This document shows, piece by piece, positions 9,159 to 18,055 of a stretch of DNA of 64,000 bases. This DNA is from Saprospiraceae bacterium. Its GTDB lineage: Bacteria > Bacteroidota > Bacteroidia > Chitinophagales > Saprospiraceae. Made by a program: the position numbers and the translations under genes. The stretch lies in assembly GCA_020630435.1 (NCBI GenBank), contig JAHDBJ010000001.1:186001-250000 (forward strand), written 5' to 3'. The notes beneath the pieces were generated by a model. That model was not told the DNA's origin, searched no databases, and was given only the letters and a program-made list of their open reading frames with translations. Each line of letters starts with the position of its first letter. Position 1 is the first letter of the stretch.

Positions 9159-9944
9159 ATGAAACAGTTGCTAATATTTATTTTTCTAAGTTCTTTTGTA
9201 CTCTTGCCCCAATTATCAAAGGGACAAAAAAGTCATTTCATTACTTCTAAAATTTCAAAAAAGGAAAATCTTAGACTACAGCGAGATGCTGCTCGATTAA
9301 GTTTACGACTTCTATCAAGCTATGATGATTTAAAGTTTGAAAGTATTGAGATTTCAGAAAGTGAAGCTATATCAATATATAATGCCTTACTTGCTGTTCA
9401 ACTAAGTGATCTGGATGCTGCACAAGTTGTTGCTAGTTGTAGAATTCATACAACCCCACAACCAGCTATCGATAACTTTAAGATTATTTATAATCGCAAT
9501 GTTACTTGGGCAAATAAATTGAGAGAAGGTATTAATGAAACAACAGATACATATTTCAATGAATTACTAGAAAAATATGATTTATTTATTGTGAAACATG
9601 TTCAGTGGGACGAGACATTAGATGCCATTATCCTGCAATCTTCTCGTCCATATAATATAGCAGCTTTAGTTAATAAATTCAATAATATTGAAGGAATTGA
9701 AAAAGTAGAAACGCATAATAAAATAGTAGATGGTAGAGATGTGGAAATTAGCAGAAGGAATGGTGCATGGAAAGTAAAATACTTTCTTAAATGGGGATCA
9801 TGTATCAATGGATGTGATGAATTTCATTCTTGGTCATTTGAGGTGAAAGATAGTGGAGAGGTAACGTTTTTAGAGGAAAATGGAACGCCTGTTCCTGACT
9901 GGATACAATGTGAAAAGTCTAGTAGATTTGTTTCTTCCTTCTAA
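9159..9944 (+). CDS. Hypothetical exported protein (261 aa)
   Basis: I do not recognise a family. The protein begins with a clear signal peptide (MKQLLIFIFLSSFVLLPQLSKGQ), so it should be secreted or periplasmic. The mature part is mixed alpha/beta, with one cysteine at about 97, a second pair in GSCINGCDEFHSWSFEV (about 220-236), and another near the C-terminus. The segment LKWGSCINGCDEFHSWSFEV followed by VTFLEENGTPVPDWIQ looks like a small beta-sandwich end. It lacks a T9SS sorting domain. It is followed by a good terminator at 9984-10013, so it is transcribed alone. Confidence 0.75.
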   Translation: MKQLLIFIFLSSFVLLPQLSKGQKSHFITSKISKKENLRLQRDAARLSLRLLSSYDDLKFESIEISESEAISIYNALLAVQLSDLDAAQVVASCRIHTTPQPAIDNFKIIYNRNVTWANKLREGINETTDTYFNELLEKYDLFIVKHVQWDETLDAIILQSSRPYNIAALVNKFNNIEGIEKVETHNKIVDGRDVEISRRNGAWKVKYFLKWGSCINGCDEFHSWSFEVKDSGEVTFLEENGTPVPDWIQCEKSSRFVSSF

Positions 9945-9983
9945 GATCTGCTTTTATCCGAAAAATAGCTTTAAACAAGTATG

Positions 9984-10013
9984 AAGCATTATTCAAGATT
10001 TTGGATGATGCTT
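9984..10013 (+). terminator. Rho-independent terminator
   Basis: A 13-bp stem (9984-9996 with 10001-10013, two G-U pairs) with a GATT loop, followed by TTTTTTATTTTTT. It lies 39 bp after the stop of the 261-residue exported protein. Confidence 0.85.
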
Positions 10014-10062
10014 TTTTATTTTTTAAAAAATGTAGATATTAGATTTTCTTTTAAAAAACGAT

Positions 10063-10530
10063 ATGGAAATAACAGAAGCTGCTATTGATACAATACTCGT
10101 AAAAATGGAATCTAATACAGAGGAAGAACAATCTGTATTGCTCCAAAGGTTTAGAGAAACTCAACCTATTATTATTAGTTATTTACTTTCGCAATCCTTT
10201 GATTTATTAACTAAAAGAGAGCAAGACTATATGTTTTACTTGACTTTAGTGATATGGAAAGTCATAGAGGAAAAAGGTCTTGAAAAGGCAATAGTTGCTG
10301 AAAAAATAGGAATGGCGGAAGAAAGGAATTGGGCTATATATAATGAAACAAGTGCTAAAGTTTTTAGGGAGAAATTAGATGTTTTTTTTGATGATTATGC
10401 TGAAGAAGATCTCTTAGCCTTTGTTGAAGATGCTTTGATAGATGAAGAATCTGGAGTATTGACAAAAGAAGGCAGAGCATTTATTTTTATTGGTTTAAAA
10501 TCAATAATTGATTGCTTTTTTCATCGATAA
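10063..10530 (+). CDS. Hypothetical cytoplasmic protein (155 aa)
   Basis: I do not recognise a family. The protein is acidic, has no signal peptide or membrane segment, and reads as nearly all helix: amphipathic stretches over 1-60 (LLQRFRETQPIIISYLLSQSFDLL), 62-95 and 120-155. The composition and length suggest a small helical-bundle protein. It stands alone between a terminator (9984-10013) and the protease gene 160 bp downstream, and could share a transcript with that gene. Confidence refers to its being a real gene; no function is implied. Confidence 0.7.
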   Translation: MEITEAAIDTILVKMESNTEEEQSVLLQRFRETQPIIISYLLSQSFDLLTKREQDYMFYLTLVIWKVIEEKGLEKAIVAEKIGMAEERNWAIYNETSAKVFREKLDVFFDDYAEEDLLAFVEDALIDEESGVLTKEGRAFIFIGLKSIIDCFFHR

Positions 10531-10691
10531 AGGTTATTTTTAGTTTAAAAATCAAATCTAAAGAACTACTTCCCCTTATAAATTAGTTATTATTGAACTT
10601 TTTGGAATAAATATTGCTCTTATTCTATATGGTTAAGTTTTTGAACTTAAACCACTTATTTTTTAATAAAAAGATTCTAAACATCAGGTTT

Positions 10692-12338
10692 ATGAAACGT
10701 GTCAGAAGATTTACATCTTACATCCTAGTCTTATTTTTAATCGTTGGAACTTTTTCTTTTGTTAATCAAGAGACAAATGGTAAATATTTTGAAATTGCTA
10801 AAAACATAGAAATATTTGCAAACCTCTACAAAGAGATAAATAATTATTATGTCGATGATATAGAACCTGCGAAGCTCATGCGTACAGGTATTGATGCCAT
10901 GTTAGAATCTCTTGATCCTTACACAAATTATATCTCTGAATCCGAAATTGAAGGTTTTCGGTATATGACTACTGGAAAATATGGTGGTGTGGGTGCTTTA
11001 ATGAAAGCAATCGGAGATTATACAATTATAAAGGAAGTTCATGAAGGTTATTCTGCTCATAAAGCAGGATTAAAACCTGGTGATAAAATAGTAGCGATTG
11101 ATGGAAAGTCTGCTAAAGGAAAAAGTAAAGATGATATTAGCGATATTTTAAAAGGAGCTCCAGGCACTAAAGTAATGCTTACGTTGAAAAGACCAGGTTC
11201 AAATAAAGAATTGAAAGTTACCTTAAATAGAGAAGAAGTAAAAGTGCCTAATGTACCTTATTCGGGAATGGTAAACCAAGAGATTGGTTATATTGCTCTG
11301 ACAACATTTACTCAAAATGCTGGTAAAAATGTTCAAGATGCATTAGCTGAGTTAAAAAAGAGCAATGAAGATCTAAATGGGATAATCCTCGATTTAAGAG
11401 GGAATGGTGGTGGACTATTAGCTGAAGCAATCAATGTATCTAATGTCTTTATTCCTAAAAATGAGCAAATCGTAATAACAAGAGGGAAAGTCCCTGAATG
11501 GGATAGAAGTTTTAAGACTCTAAATAATCCTTTTGATTTAAATATTCCTTTAGTGGTGCTTATTGACCACAATTCCGCATCCGCATCAGAAATTGTAAGT
11601 GGTGTTATCCAAGATTTGGATAGGGGAATTCTTATTGGTCAACAGTCTTATGGGAAAGGATTAGTACAAAATACAAGAGATGTAGGGTATAATTCGAAGG
11701 TGAAATTAACAACGGCTAAATACTATATTCCAAGTGGACGATGTATTCAAGCGGTTAGTTACAAAAATGGTGAACCTGTAAATGTTCCAGATACAAAGAG
11801 AACGCCATTCAAAACTAAAAATGGTCGTACAGTACTCGATGGAGGAGGAATAAAACCAGATATTATTCTTGATGATGGTCAACTAAGTAATGTGTTAAAA
11901 AGCCTTGAAAAAGAAAATCTGATTTTCGACTTTGTTACAAATTATACGTTGAAGCATCCTAAGATTGCGTCTTCCCATGATTTTCGGTTTACAGGATATA
12001 ATGATTTTATCAATTTTGTAACCAATAAAGGGTTTGTTTATCAAACATCATCTGAACAATTACTGACGGAACTTGAAGAGGTTTCGGAGAGCGAATTTTA
12101 TTTAGATAATATTAAGAATGATATTAAACAAATTAGAAATAAAATCATCACTAGTAAAAAGAATGATTTACAAAAATATCGTGATGCTATTTCTAAAGAA
12201 ATTGAAAAGGAAATAATAGGTCGGTATTATTATCGTAAGGGAAAGATAGAAATTGGTCTTAGAAATGATAAAGAAATCAAAGAAGCTATTGCGGTGATTA
12301 ACGATAAATCTCGTTACAGCAAGTTATTGAAAAAATAA
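10692..12338 (+). CDS. S41-family C-terminal processing peptidase (CtpA/Prc type)
   Basis: A periplasmic serine protease that cleaves proteins near their C-termini and takes part in envelope quality control. I start it at ATG 10692, giving 548 residues that open with a positively charged signal anchor (MKRVRRFTSYILVLFLIVG). The frame is open further upstream to a TTG at 10614, but those residues look non-coding. A PDZ domain follows (about 90-175, GVGALM...HKAGLKPGDKIVAIDG), then the S41 core with LRGNGGG, the Ser-containing SASASE and the catalytic Lys in GQQSYGKGLVQ (about 322). The C-terminal 120 residues are helical and charged. It ends at a strong bidirectional terminator. Confidence 0.93.
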   Translation: MKRVRRFTSYILVLFLIVGTFSFVNQETNGKYFEIAKNIEIFANLYKEINNYYVDDIEPAKLMRTGIDAMLESLDPYTNYISESEIEGFRYMTTGKYGGVGALMKAIGDYTIIKEVHEGYSAHKAGLKPGDKIVAIDGKSAKGKSKDDISDILKGAPGTKVMLTLKRPGSNKELKVTLNREEVKVPNVPYSGMVNQEIGYIALTTFTQNAGKNVQDALAELKKSNEDLNGIILDLRGNGGGLLAEAINVSNVFIPKNEQIVITRGKVPEWDRSFKTLNNPFDLNIPLVVLIDHNSASASEIVSGVIQDLDRGILIGQQSYGKGLVQNTRDVGYNSKVKLTTAKYYIPSGRCIQAVSYKNGEPVNVPDTKRTPFKTKNGRTVLDGGGIKPDIILDDGQLSNVLKSLEKENLIFDFVTNYTLKHPKIASSHDFRFTGYNDFINFVTNKGFVYQTSSEQLLTELEEVSESEFYLDNIKNDIKQIRNKIITSKKNDLQKYRDAISKEIEKEIIGRYYYRKGKIEIGLRNDKEIKEAIAVINDKSRYSKLLKK

Positions 12339-12360
12339 TCATTTGCTATACGTTATTAAA

Positions 12361-12399
12361 AAAGAGGCTGTTCCAATATGAGATTGGAACAGCCTCTTT
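12361..12399. terminator. Bidirectional rho-independent terminator
   Basis: A perfect 17-bp stem (12361-12377 with 12383-12399) with a 5-nt loop. It is flanked by A residues on the left and TTTTTT on the right, so it can end both the plus-strand protease transcript and the minus-strand TraB/GumN transcript that converge here. Confidence 0.92.
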
Positions 12400-12420
12400 T
12401 TTATGGATTACGTAAAATCA

Positions 12421-13371
12421 TTAATCCATGATAGCCTCTACTTTATATCCCTCTTGTCGAAGTAAGGAAATAACTCCTATGTCGCCTCCTAAATGCCCTG
12501 CTCCAACAGCAAAGAAACTAGGAATTTCTTTCATCGTTTCTTTCATAACAGGAATCCAATTTCGGTTTCTTCCTTCTAGTAACATTGCCTCAAAGTTGCT
12601 GATCTCTTTAGATTGTTCAGAAATCATTTCGTAAAGTCCATTTAGATCTTCCGTTGTATACATTGTAACCATTTCTTTCATCATTCGATTACTTTCTTCT
12701 TGATCATACTCTAAGCCTTCTACAAGCATTTTGGCTTGATCTTGATAAGAAATACTATCAAACATACTTAATTGGTACTCGACAGTTTCCAAACCTTCTA
12801 CTGGAAGTTCTTTAGCCTTTGCCATTTCCATGAGACGAAGTTCATAAGATTCTATTTCTCCTGTCATCCCCTGCTCGGTTATCATCGTACTTAAGAACAT
12901 TGGTTTTATCCTTTCAAGCATATTACCAAGCATTCCAGCCATAGGGAGTTCATCTAATTTTGATTTTACTTTTTTATAATCTTCTTCTTTTAATAAATCT
13001 TTTAGAGTCATATTATCATTCATCATCATTCCTGTCATCATTTTCATCATCACCATAGGATTTTGCATTTCATTCAAATCAATCTCAAAAACAATGTTTT
13101 CAGAAGCAGCAAAGGCTGTTTTTACCTTTTCAGGCATGAAAAAATCTTTCTTATCAATCATATGGATTGTGCCAAAGAGATAAGAAGGTTTCTTTAGATC
13201 TTTTCCTGTAATTTTCCATAAAAGAGAATTCTTTTGTGGAAGCATGGAAGCGATAGTATCACTCGACTTTTTAGGAGCTTCAGAAGCCTTTTGAGAAGTA
13301 GAACAAGCTGGAATAAAAAAGACTAAACTGATTATTCCTAGTAGAAAGTTGAAAATAGTATGTTTCATCAT
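12421..13371 (-). CDS. TraB/GumN-family lipoprotein
   Basis: A 316-residue protein with a lipoprotein signal (hydrophobic stretch ending IPAC, lipidated Cys near residue 23). The TraB/GumN (TIKI-like) hallmarks are both present: YLFGTIHM near residue 65 and the C-terminal GAGHLGGDIGVISLLRQEGY near 290-309. This family is related to metal-dependent TIKI proteases and is common in Bacteroidota, but the substrate is unknown. A Met-rich segment MVMMKMMTGMMMND (about 105-118) stands out. It is transcribed alone and convergent with the CtpA-like protease gene, with a shared terminator between them. Confidence 0.88.
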   Translation of the reverse strand: MMKHTIFNFLLGIISLVFFIPACSTSQKASEAPKKSSDTIASMLPQKNSLLWKITGKDLKKPSYLFGTIHMIDKKDFFMPEKVKTAFAASENIVFEIDLNEMQNPMVMMKMMTGMMMNDNMTLKDLLKEEDYKKVKSKLDELPMAGMLGNMLERIKPMFLSTMITEQGMTGEIESYELRLMEMAKAKELPVEGLETVEYQLSMFDSISYQDQAKMLVEGLEYDQEESNRMMKEMVTMYTTEDLNGLYEMISEQSKEISNFEAMLLEGRNRNWIPVMKETMKEIPSFFAVGAGHLGGDIGVISLLRQEGYKVEAIMD

Positions 13372-13457
13372 GTCGATATTATTTTATAAATTATCATCAA
13401 AATAACAAACGTCTTAAACGAATACTTAGTTTAATGAACAATCATTTTGTATAAGAA

Positions 13458-14060
13458 TTAGACTTTACCATTATCGTTATGTTTGCGTTTGTTTAATTTA
13501 TATTTTTCCAATCGTTGGTTCAAGTTCAGTACACCATTGATTTTCTCTGCAATTTCTTGGACTCGTTCTTCAGTATCATCTAAAATATCATCTAATTCTT
13601 CATCTATTTTAACAGAATAGCTATTTAATTCTGTTAAAACCCCTCTTAGTTTTGCTTCTGCTATTCGAAGTCTATTTTTTATATTTTCACTTCTATTTAT
13701 TTGCTTTGGAGATACAATTTTAAATAGGTAAAGAGTATATAACAAGATGGCTATTATAATACAACTGGGGATAATTATTATTGCTAATATGGCTATTGCA
13801 AAATCACTAGTTTTGTCATCAAACTCTTCACCTGCATCATTGTAATAGGCTTCTTTACAATGTCCTTCTCCATCTATTGGATAAAACGTAAAATTAATTA
13901 AGTTTCTAAAAAGTCTCCACTTAAGTGGAATTTTATCGGCACTATAATATTCTTCAGTATAATATCCTACCCTTGAAGATATTGTATTGTCTGGATTTCC
14001 TCCAGCTAGTACATTACCCAATTGGTCGATGGATACAAAGAAATTTGATAAGATACCCAT
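13458..14060 (-). CDS. Membrane protein with an IDQLxN/PDxTISSR/GHC N-terminal module
   Basis: The frame is open from a TTG at 14087, but I start at ATG 14060 (200 residues) because the protein then begins MGILSNFFVSIDQLGNVLAG. That N-terminus (IDQLGN, GGNPDNTISSR, later GEGHC at about 66-70) resembles, from memory, a family of small proteins of proteobacteria and phages of unknown role. Here it is extended by a transmembrane region (about 87-115) and a charged coiled-coil tail. The Cys in GHC is retained. It follows fabI on the same strand with a 35-bp gap and is probably co-transcribed. The family link is a pattern recognition, not a search result. Confidence 0.75.
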   Translation of the reverse strand: MGILSNFFVSIDQLGNVLAGGNPDNTISSRVGYYTEEYYSADKIPLKWRLFRNLINFTFYPIDGEGHCKEAYYNDAGEEFDDKTSDFAIAILAIIIIPSCIIIAILLYTLYLFKIVSPKQINRSENIKNRLRIAEAKLRGVLTELNSYSVKIDEELDDILDDTEERVQEIAEKINGVLNLNQRLEKYKLNKRKHNDNGKV

Positions 14061-14095
14061 TGGTTTATTGTTTTGAGGGTTTGTCAATATTTTAA

Positions 14096-14905
14096 TTAAC
14101 CATCCATTCCTAGTATTGATGGATTCATACCCATATTTGAAAAACCACCATCATGATAGAGATTTTGCATGGTAATATAACGAGATAAATCTGAGAACAT
14201 ATAAATACAATAATCGGCACAGGCTTCAGCAGGGGCATTACCTAGTGGAGACATTTTATCGGCATAACCAAAGAATTCAGAAAACCCTTTGATGCCACTT
14301 CCTGCTGTCGTCATGGTAGGAGATTGAGATATAGTGTTTACCCTAACGTTATTCCTAGAACCATAATGATAGCCAAAGCTGCGAGCAAAAGATTCGAGCA
14401 AGGCTTTTGATTCTGCCATTTCACTATAGTCTGGAAAAGTCCTTTGTGCTGCGATATAGGTAAGTGCAAGGATAGAACCCCAATCGTTTACAGCATCCAT
14501 TTTGTAAGCTGTCTGCATAACCTTGTGAAAAGAAATAGCGGATACATCAAAGGTTTTAGACATCCAATCATGCTTGAGGTCAGTATATGCTTTTTTCTTA
14601 CGAACATTAATAGACATTCCGATAGAATGCAGTACAAAATCAACTTTTCCGCCTAGTATTTCCATTGACTTGGAAAATAGGTCTTCTAGATCTTCCATAC
14701 TTGTTGCATCTGCGGGGATGGCTTCGCAATTGAGCTTTTCTGCTAGTTTTTGAATTTCACCAAATCGAAATGCTACAGGTGCATTGGTTAATATAATGGT
14801 TGCGCCCTCTTCTACACATCGTTCTGCTACTTTAGTAGCAATAGATTTATCGTCTAATGCTCCGAATATAATCCCTTTTTTTCCTTGTAATAAATTATTT
14901 CCCAT
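14096..14905 (-). CDS. fabI: Enoyl-[acyl-carrier-protein] reductase (NADH), FabI
   Basis: A 269-residue short-chain dehydrogenase-fold enzyme that carries out the last reduction of each fatty-acid elongation cycle. The FabI-type cofactor segment GIIFGALDDKSIA lies at 11-23, the LHSIGMS segment near 92-98, and the catalytic Tyr-X6-Lys spacing typical of FabI is present as Tyr160 and Lys167 (YSEMAESK). The start is ATG at 14905. It heads a minus-strand unit with the membrane protein downstream and diverges from the aminotransferase gene; a TATTTTTG box lies about 70 bp upstream. FabI is the usual triclosan target. Confidence 0.97.
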   Translation of the reverse strand: MGNNLLQGKKGIIFGALDDKSIATKVAERCVEEGATIILTNAPVAFRFGEIQKLAEKLNCEAIPADATSMEDLEDLFSKSMEILGGKVDFVLHSIGMSINVRKKKAYTDLKHDWMSKTFDVSAISFHKVMQTAYKMDAVNDWGSILALTYIAAQRTFPDYSEMAESKALLESFARSFGYHYGSRNNVRVNTISQSPTMTTAGSGIKGFSEFFGYADKMSPLGNAPAEACADYCIYMFSDLSRYITMQNLYHDGGFSNMGMNPSILGMDG

Positions 14906-14972
14906 CGTGTTAGGTTTATTGTTTGTTATTAATTTTTTTTTAAAAAAATAAATAGACTTTTAATTACAAGAA

Positions 14973-14980
14973 CAAAAATA
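14973..14980 (-). promoter_or_regulatory. Candidate -7 promoter box for fabI
   Basis: The minus strand reads TATTTTTG, matching TAnnTTTG, 68-75 bp upstream of the fabI start. The -33 element is not clear. Confidence 0.35.
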
Positions 14981-15043
14981 ATAAAAGCCATCAAATTAGA
15001 ATACTACATAATAAGAACAATATAGAATTTCCTAAAAATCGTA

Positions 15044-15051
15044 TATCTTTA
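15044..15051 (+). promoter_or_regulatory. Candidate -7 promoter box for the aminotransferase-tyrA unit
   Basis: TATCTTTA matches TAnnTTTG in seven of eight positions and lies in a context (GTATATCTTTAC) typical of Bacteroidota promoters. It is about 90 bp before the ATG at 15138. Confidence 0.35.
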
Positions 15052-15137
15052 CTTCGCCTTAGTCCAGAGACGTCATTATGTCAATTACACGATTGGATTT
15101 TATCACCACTAAAGTCTAAGCGGAATTATCAAAAAAT

Positions 15138-16301
15138 ATGAGTATAATCTCTACTGCTAAACGTATTGGAAAAGTCAAAGAATATTACTTTTCCATAAAA
15201 TTAAAAGAAATAGCTAAGTTGAACCAAGAAGGAAAAGCTGTCCTCAATCTTGGTATAGGTAGTCCAGATTTGAAGCCTTCAGTAACAGCCATTCGTACCC
15301 TTCAAAAAGAAAGTCAAAACGAGAAAAATCACGGTTACCAAAGTTATGTAGGCATCCCTGAGTTAAGAGCAGCAATGTCGGAATGGTATCGTCAAAATTT
15401 TGAGGTAGAATTGGATTCTAGTAAAGAAATTCTTCCGCTTATCGGTTCAAAAGAAGGGATTATGCACATCTCCATGACGTATCTAGAGGCAGGAGACGAG
15501 GTATTGATTCCTAATCCTGGTTATCCTGCGTATAGAGCTACAGCTAATCTTACAGGAGCAACGATAGTAGAGTATAATCTTAAAGCGGATAATAATTGGT
15601 TACCTGATTTAGGTGCTTTAGAAAAGCGAGATTTAAGTAAGGTAAAAATTATGTGGGTAAACTATCCACATATGCCAACAGGTACGAATGCAAGCAAAGC
15701 ATTTTTTGAGGAATTAATTGCTTTCGCAAAAAAGCATCAAATACTTATCTGTAATGATAATCCATATAGCTTTATCTTAAATGAGAACCCTCTAAGTTTA
15801 CTATCTATAGAGGGTGCAAAAGACGTCGCATTGGAATTGAACTCTCTTAGCAAATCGCATAATATGGCAGGCTGGCGGATTGGAATGTTGGCAGGTAAAA
15901 GCGATTATTTGAATAATATTATCAAGTTTAAAAGTAATATGGATTCTGGGATGTTTCGACCACTTCAATTAGCAGCAGTCGAAGCCCTTAAACTACCTCC
16001 AACTTGGTATGCTGATTTGAATATCATTTATAAAAGAAGAAGGGAGAAAGTCTATGAAATTATGGATTTACTGGGATGCAAATATGAGAAAAATCAAGTA
16101 GGTATGTTTGTGTGGGCAAAAATTCCTGACCAATTCAAAGACGGATTTGAAGTAGCCGATAAAGTTCTATATGGTGCAAATGTATTTATTACACCAGGAG
16201 GAATATTTGGTTCTAATGGGAATCGGTATATTCGTATTTCATTGTGTAATAAGGTAGAAGTCTTTGAAGAAGCTATAGAAAGAATTAAAACAAAAATTTA
16301 A
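15138..16301 (+). CDS. Class I/II pyridoxal-phosphate aminotransferase
   Basis: A 387-residue fold-type I aminotransferase. The PLP lysine is Lys239 in SLSKSHNMAGWRIG; upstream are the NPGYP motif (about 126-130) and the Asn/Tyr pair NDNPYSF (206-212). The C-terminal RISLCN motif carries the carboxylate-binding Arg. It is directly followed by prephenate dehydrogenase (stop and start codons abut as TAAATG). This arrangement is known in Bacteroidota aromatic amino-acid clusters and suggests it transaminates phenylpyruvate/hydroxyphenylpyruvate or a related acid. LL-diaminopimelate or aspartate aminotransferase activity remains possible from sequence alone. Confidence 0.9.
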   Translation: MSIISTAKRIGKVKEYYFSIKLKEIAKLNQEGKAVLNLGIGSPDLKPSVTAIRTLQKESQNEKNHGYQSYVGIPELRAAMSEWYRQNFEVELDSSKEILPLIGSKEGIMHISMTYLEAGDEVLIPNPGYPAYRATANLTGATIVEYNLKADNNWLPDLGALEKRDLSKVKIMWVNYPHMPTGTNASKAFFEELIAFAKKHQILICNDNPYSFILNENPLSLLSIEGAKDVALELNSLSKSHNMAGWRIGMLAGKSDYLNNIIKFKSNMDSGMFRPLQLAAVEALKLPPTWYADLNIIYKRRREKVYEIMDLLGCKYEKNQVGMFVWAKIPDQFKDGFEVADKVLYGANVFITPGGIFGSNGNRYIRISLCNKVEVFEEAIERIKTKI

Positions 16302-17141
16302 ATGGTTGTTACGATTATAGGTGTTGGACTCATAGGTGGTTCTTTGGCGATTAGTTTAAAAGAAAATGGATTTGCAAAAACAATTATAGGGGTTGATAAC
16401 AATCCAGATAATGTAGACAAAGCCGTTCGTCGCCGTTTAATTGATAAAAGTTATAAGCTTAAAAAAGCAGTAGAGAAAGCGGACATTATAATTGTTGCTA
16501 CTCCCGTCGATGTTATGCTAAGGCTTATTCCAAAAATTTTAGATTTAGTGGATAAGCAGGCTGTTATTGATGTAGGCTCTACTAAAGTTAATATTTTAAA
16601 TGCGATAAAAGAACATCCTAAACGAGGACGGTTTGTGGCGACGCACCCAATGGCAGGGACGGAATTTTCTGGTCCAGAAGCGGCTATCCCTAATCTATAT
16701 GATCATAAAAGTTGTGTGTTTTGTGATGTAGAGGATAGTGATGAGGATGCAGTAGAATTGATAAAGAAGATGTATCAATCGATTCCAATGACTATTAGTT
16801 ATCTTGATGCCATTTCACACGATATTCACACAGCCTATATATCGCATATATCACATATTACTTCATTTGCATTAGCATTGACAGTATTAGAAAAGGAAAA
16901 AGACGAAAAGAAAATTTTTGAATTAGCGAGTGGTGGTTTTGGTTCGACGGTTAGGCTGGCTAAAAGCTCGCCCGATATGTGGGTGCCTATTTTTCGACAA
17001 AATCGGGACAATGTGCTAGATGTTCTGGACGAGCATATCAATACCTTAGCAAAATTCCGTTCCCTTTTAATAAAGCATAAATATGAAGATTTTTATGAAT
17101 TGATTGTTGAAGCAAATGCTATTAAACGAATTTTGAAATAG
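16302..17141 (+). CDS. tyrA: Prephenate dehydrogenase
   Basis: A 279-residue enzyme that oxidises and decarboxylates prephenate to 4-hydroxyphenylpyruvate for tyrosine synthesis. The N-terminal Rossmann motif IGVGLIGGSLAISL lies at 6-19, the conserved DVGSTK segment near 90-95, and THPMAGTEFSGPEAA near 114-128; the helical C-terminal dimerisation domain contains SHDIHTAYISHISH (about 166-179) with the conserved histidines. There is no fused chorismate mutase or ACT domain. It forms an operon with the upstream aminotransferase with no intergenic base, and its stop abuts the stop of convergent era with no spacer. Confidence 0.93.
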   Translation: MVVTIIGVGLIGGSLAISLKENGFAKTIIGVDNNPDNVDKAVRRRLIDKSYKLKKAVEKADIIIVATPVDVMLRLIPKILDLVDKQAVIDVGSTKVNILNAIKEHPKRGRFVATHPMAGTEFSGPEAAIPNLYDHKSCVFCDVEDSDEDAVELIKKMYQSIPMTISYLDAISHDIHTAYISHISHITSFALALTVLEKEKDEKKIFELASGGFGSTVRLAKSSPDMWVPIFRQNRDNVLDVLDEHINTLAKFRSLLIKHKYEDFYELIVEANAIKRILK

Positions 17142-18029
17142 TTAGTTGTGGTAACCAAACCTGCGAAGCATATTTTCATCATTTCGCCAATTGTCTTTAA
17201 CTTTGACATGAAGTTCTAAATAGACTTGTTGTTCGATAAATTGCTCTATGCTTTTTCTAGCATCTATGCCTAGTTTTTTTATAGATTGCCCACCTTTCCC
17301 AATAAGGATGGATTTTTGGGTTTTTCGAGCGACATAAATAGTTGCAGCTATTCGAACAAGCGGTTTTGTTTTATCTTGTTTGTAGGACTCTACAACAACT
17401 TCACAAGAATATGGGATTTCTTGTTTATAATTTAGAAGGATTTTTTCTCGAATGATTTCACTAACAAAAAAACGTTCTGGCTTGTCGGTTAGTTGATCTT
17501 TAGGATAATAAACAGGTCCCTCAGGAATATTTTCTAAAATTAACTCAAAGAGCCGTTCGGTATTTTTCTTGTGTAAAGCGGATATAGGAATGGTTTCTTT
17601 AAATGGAACTCTATCGTTCCACCATTTTATTAATTGTAATATTTGAATGTCTTTTTGAAGATCTATTTTATTAATAACTAAAAATAAAGGCGTCTTGAGT
17701 CGTTTCAATCGTTCAAAAATCGGATCATCTTCTTCGTATTTTTCAGTACCTTCAATGACGAAAAGCATAACATCGGCATCTTCGAAAGTCCCCGACACGA
17801 AGCGATTCATAGCTTCTTGCATTTTATAAGAGGGATCTTGAATAATGCCAGGTGTATCAGAAAAGACAACTTGATAGTCCTCATCGCTTACAATACCAAT
17901 AATCCGATGACGAGTCGTTTGAGGTTTATTGGTAATAATAGACATTCGTTCGCCTACAAGGGCGTTCATTAGGGTTGATTTCCCAACATTGGGTCGTCCA
18001 ATAATATTTACAAAACCAGATTTATGCAA
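17142..18029 (-). CDS. era: GTPase Era
   Basis: A 295-residue GTPase needed for 30S ribosome maturation. G1 is GRPNVGKST (about 11-19), G3 DTPG (about 57-60) and G4 NKID (about 120-123); a KH domain with the IGKGGQSIKKLG loop occupies the last 90 residues and binds the 3' end of 16S rRNA. The only available start is TTG at 18029: an in-frame stop lies two codons upstream, and the next residues HKSGFVNIIG belong to the conserved N-terminus. The divergent M15 peptidase gene starts only 26 bp away, so the two promoters must overlap each other or the coding regions. Confidence 0.96.
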   Translation of the reverse strand: MHKSGFVNIIGRPNVGKSTLMNALVGERMSIITNKPQTTRHRIIGIVSDEDYQVVFSDTPGIIQDPSYKMQEAMNRFVSGTFEDADVMLFVIEGTEKYEEDDPIFERLKRLKTPLFLVINKIDLQKDIQILQLIKWWNDRVPFKETIPISALHKKNTERLFELILENIPEGPVYYPKDQLTDKPERFFVSEIIREKILLNYKQEIPYSCEVVVESYKQDKTKPLVRIAATIYVARKTQKSILIGKGGQSIKKLGIDARKSIEQFIEQQVYLELHVKVKDNWRNDENMLRRFGYHN

Positions 18030-18055
18030 AATTTATATTTTATACAAAAGTAGAA

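Noticed and set aside
10614-10691. N-terminal extension of the CtpA-like protease from the upstream TTG
   Set aside because: The 26 extra residues would precede a perfect signal anchor starting MKRVRRF, and they have no coding character.
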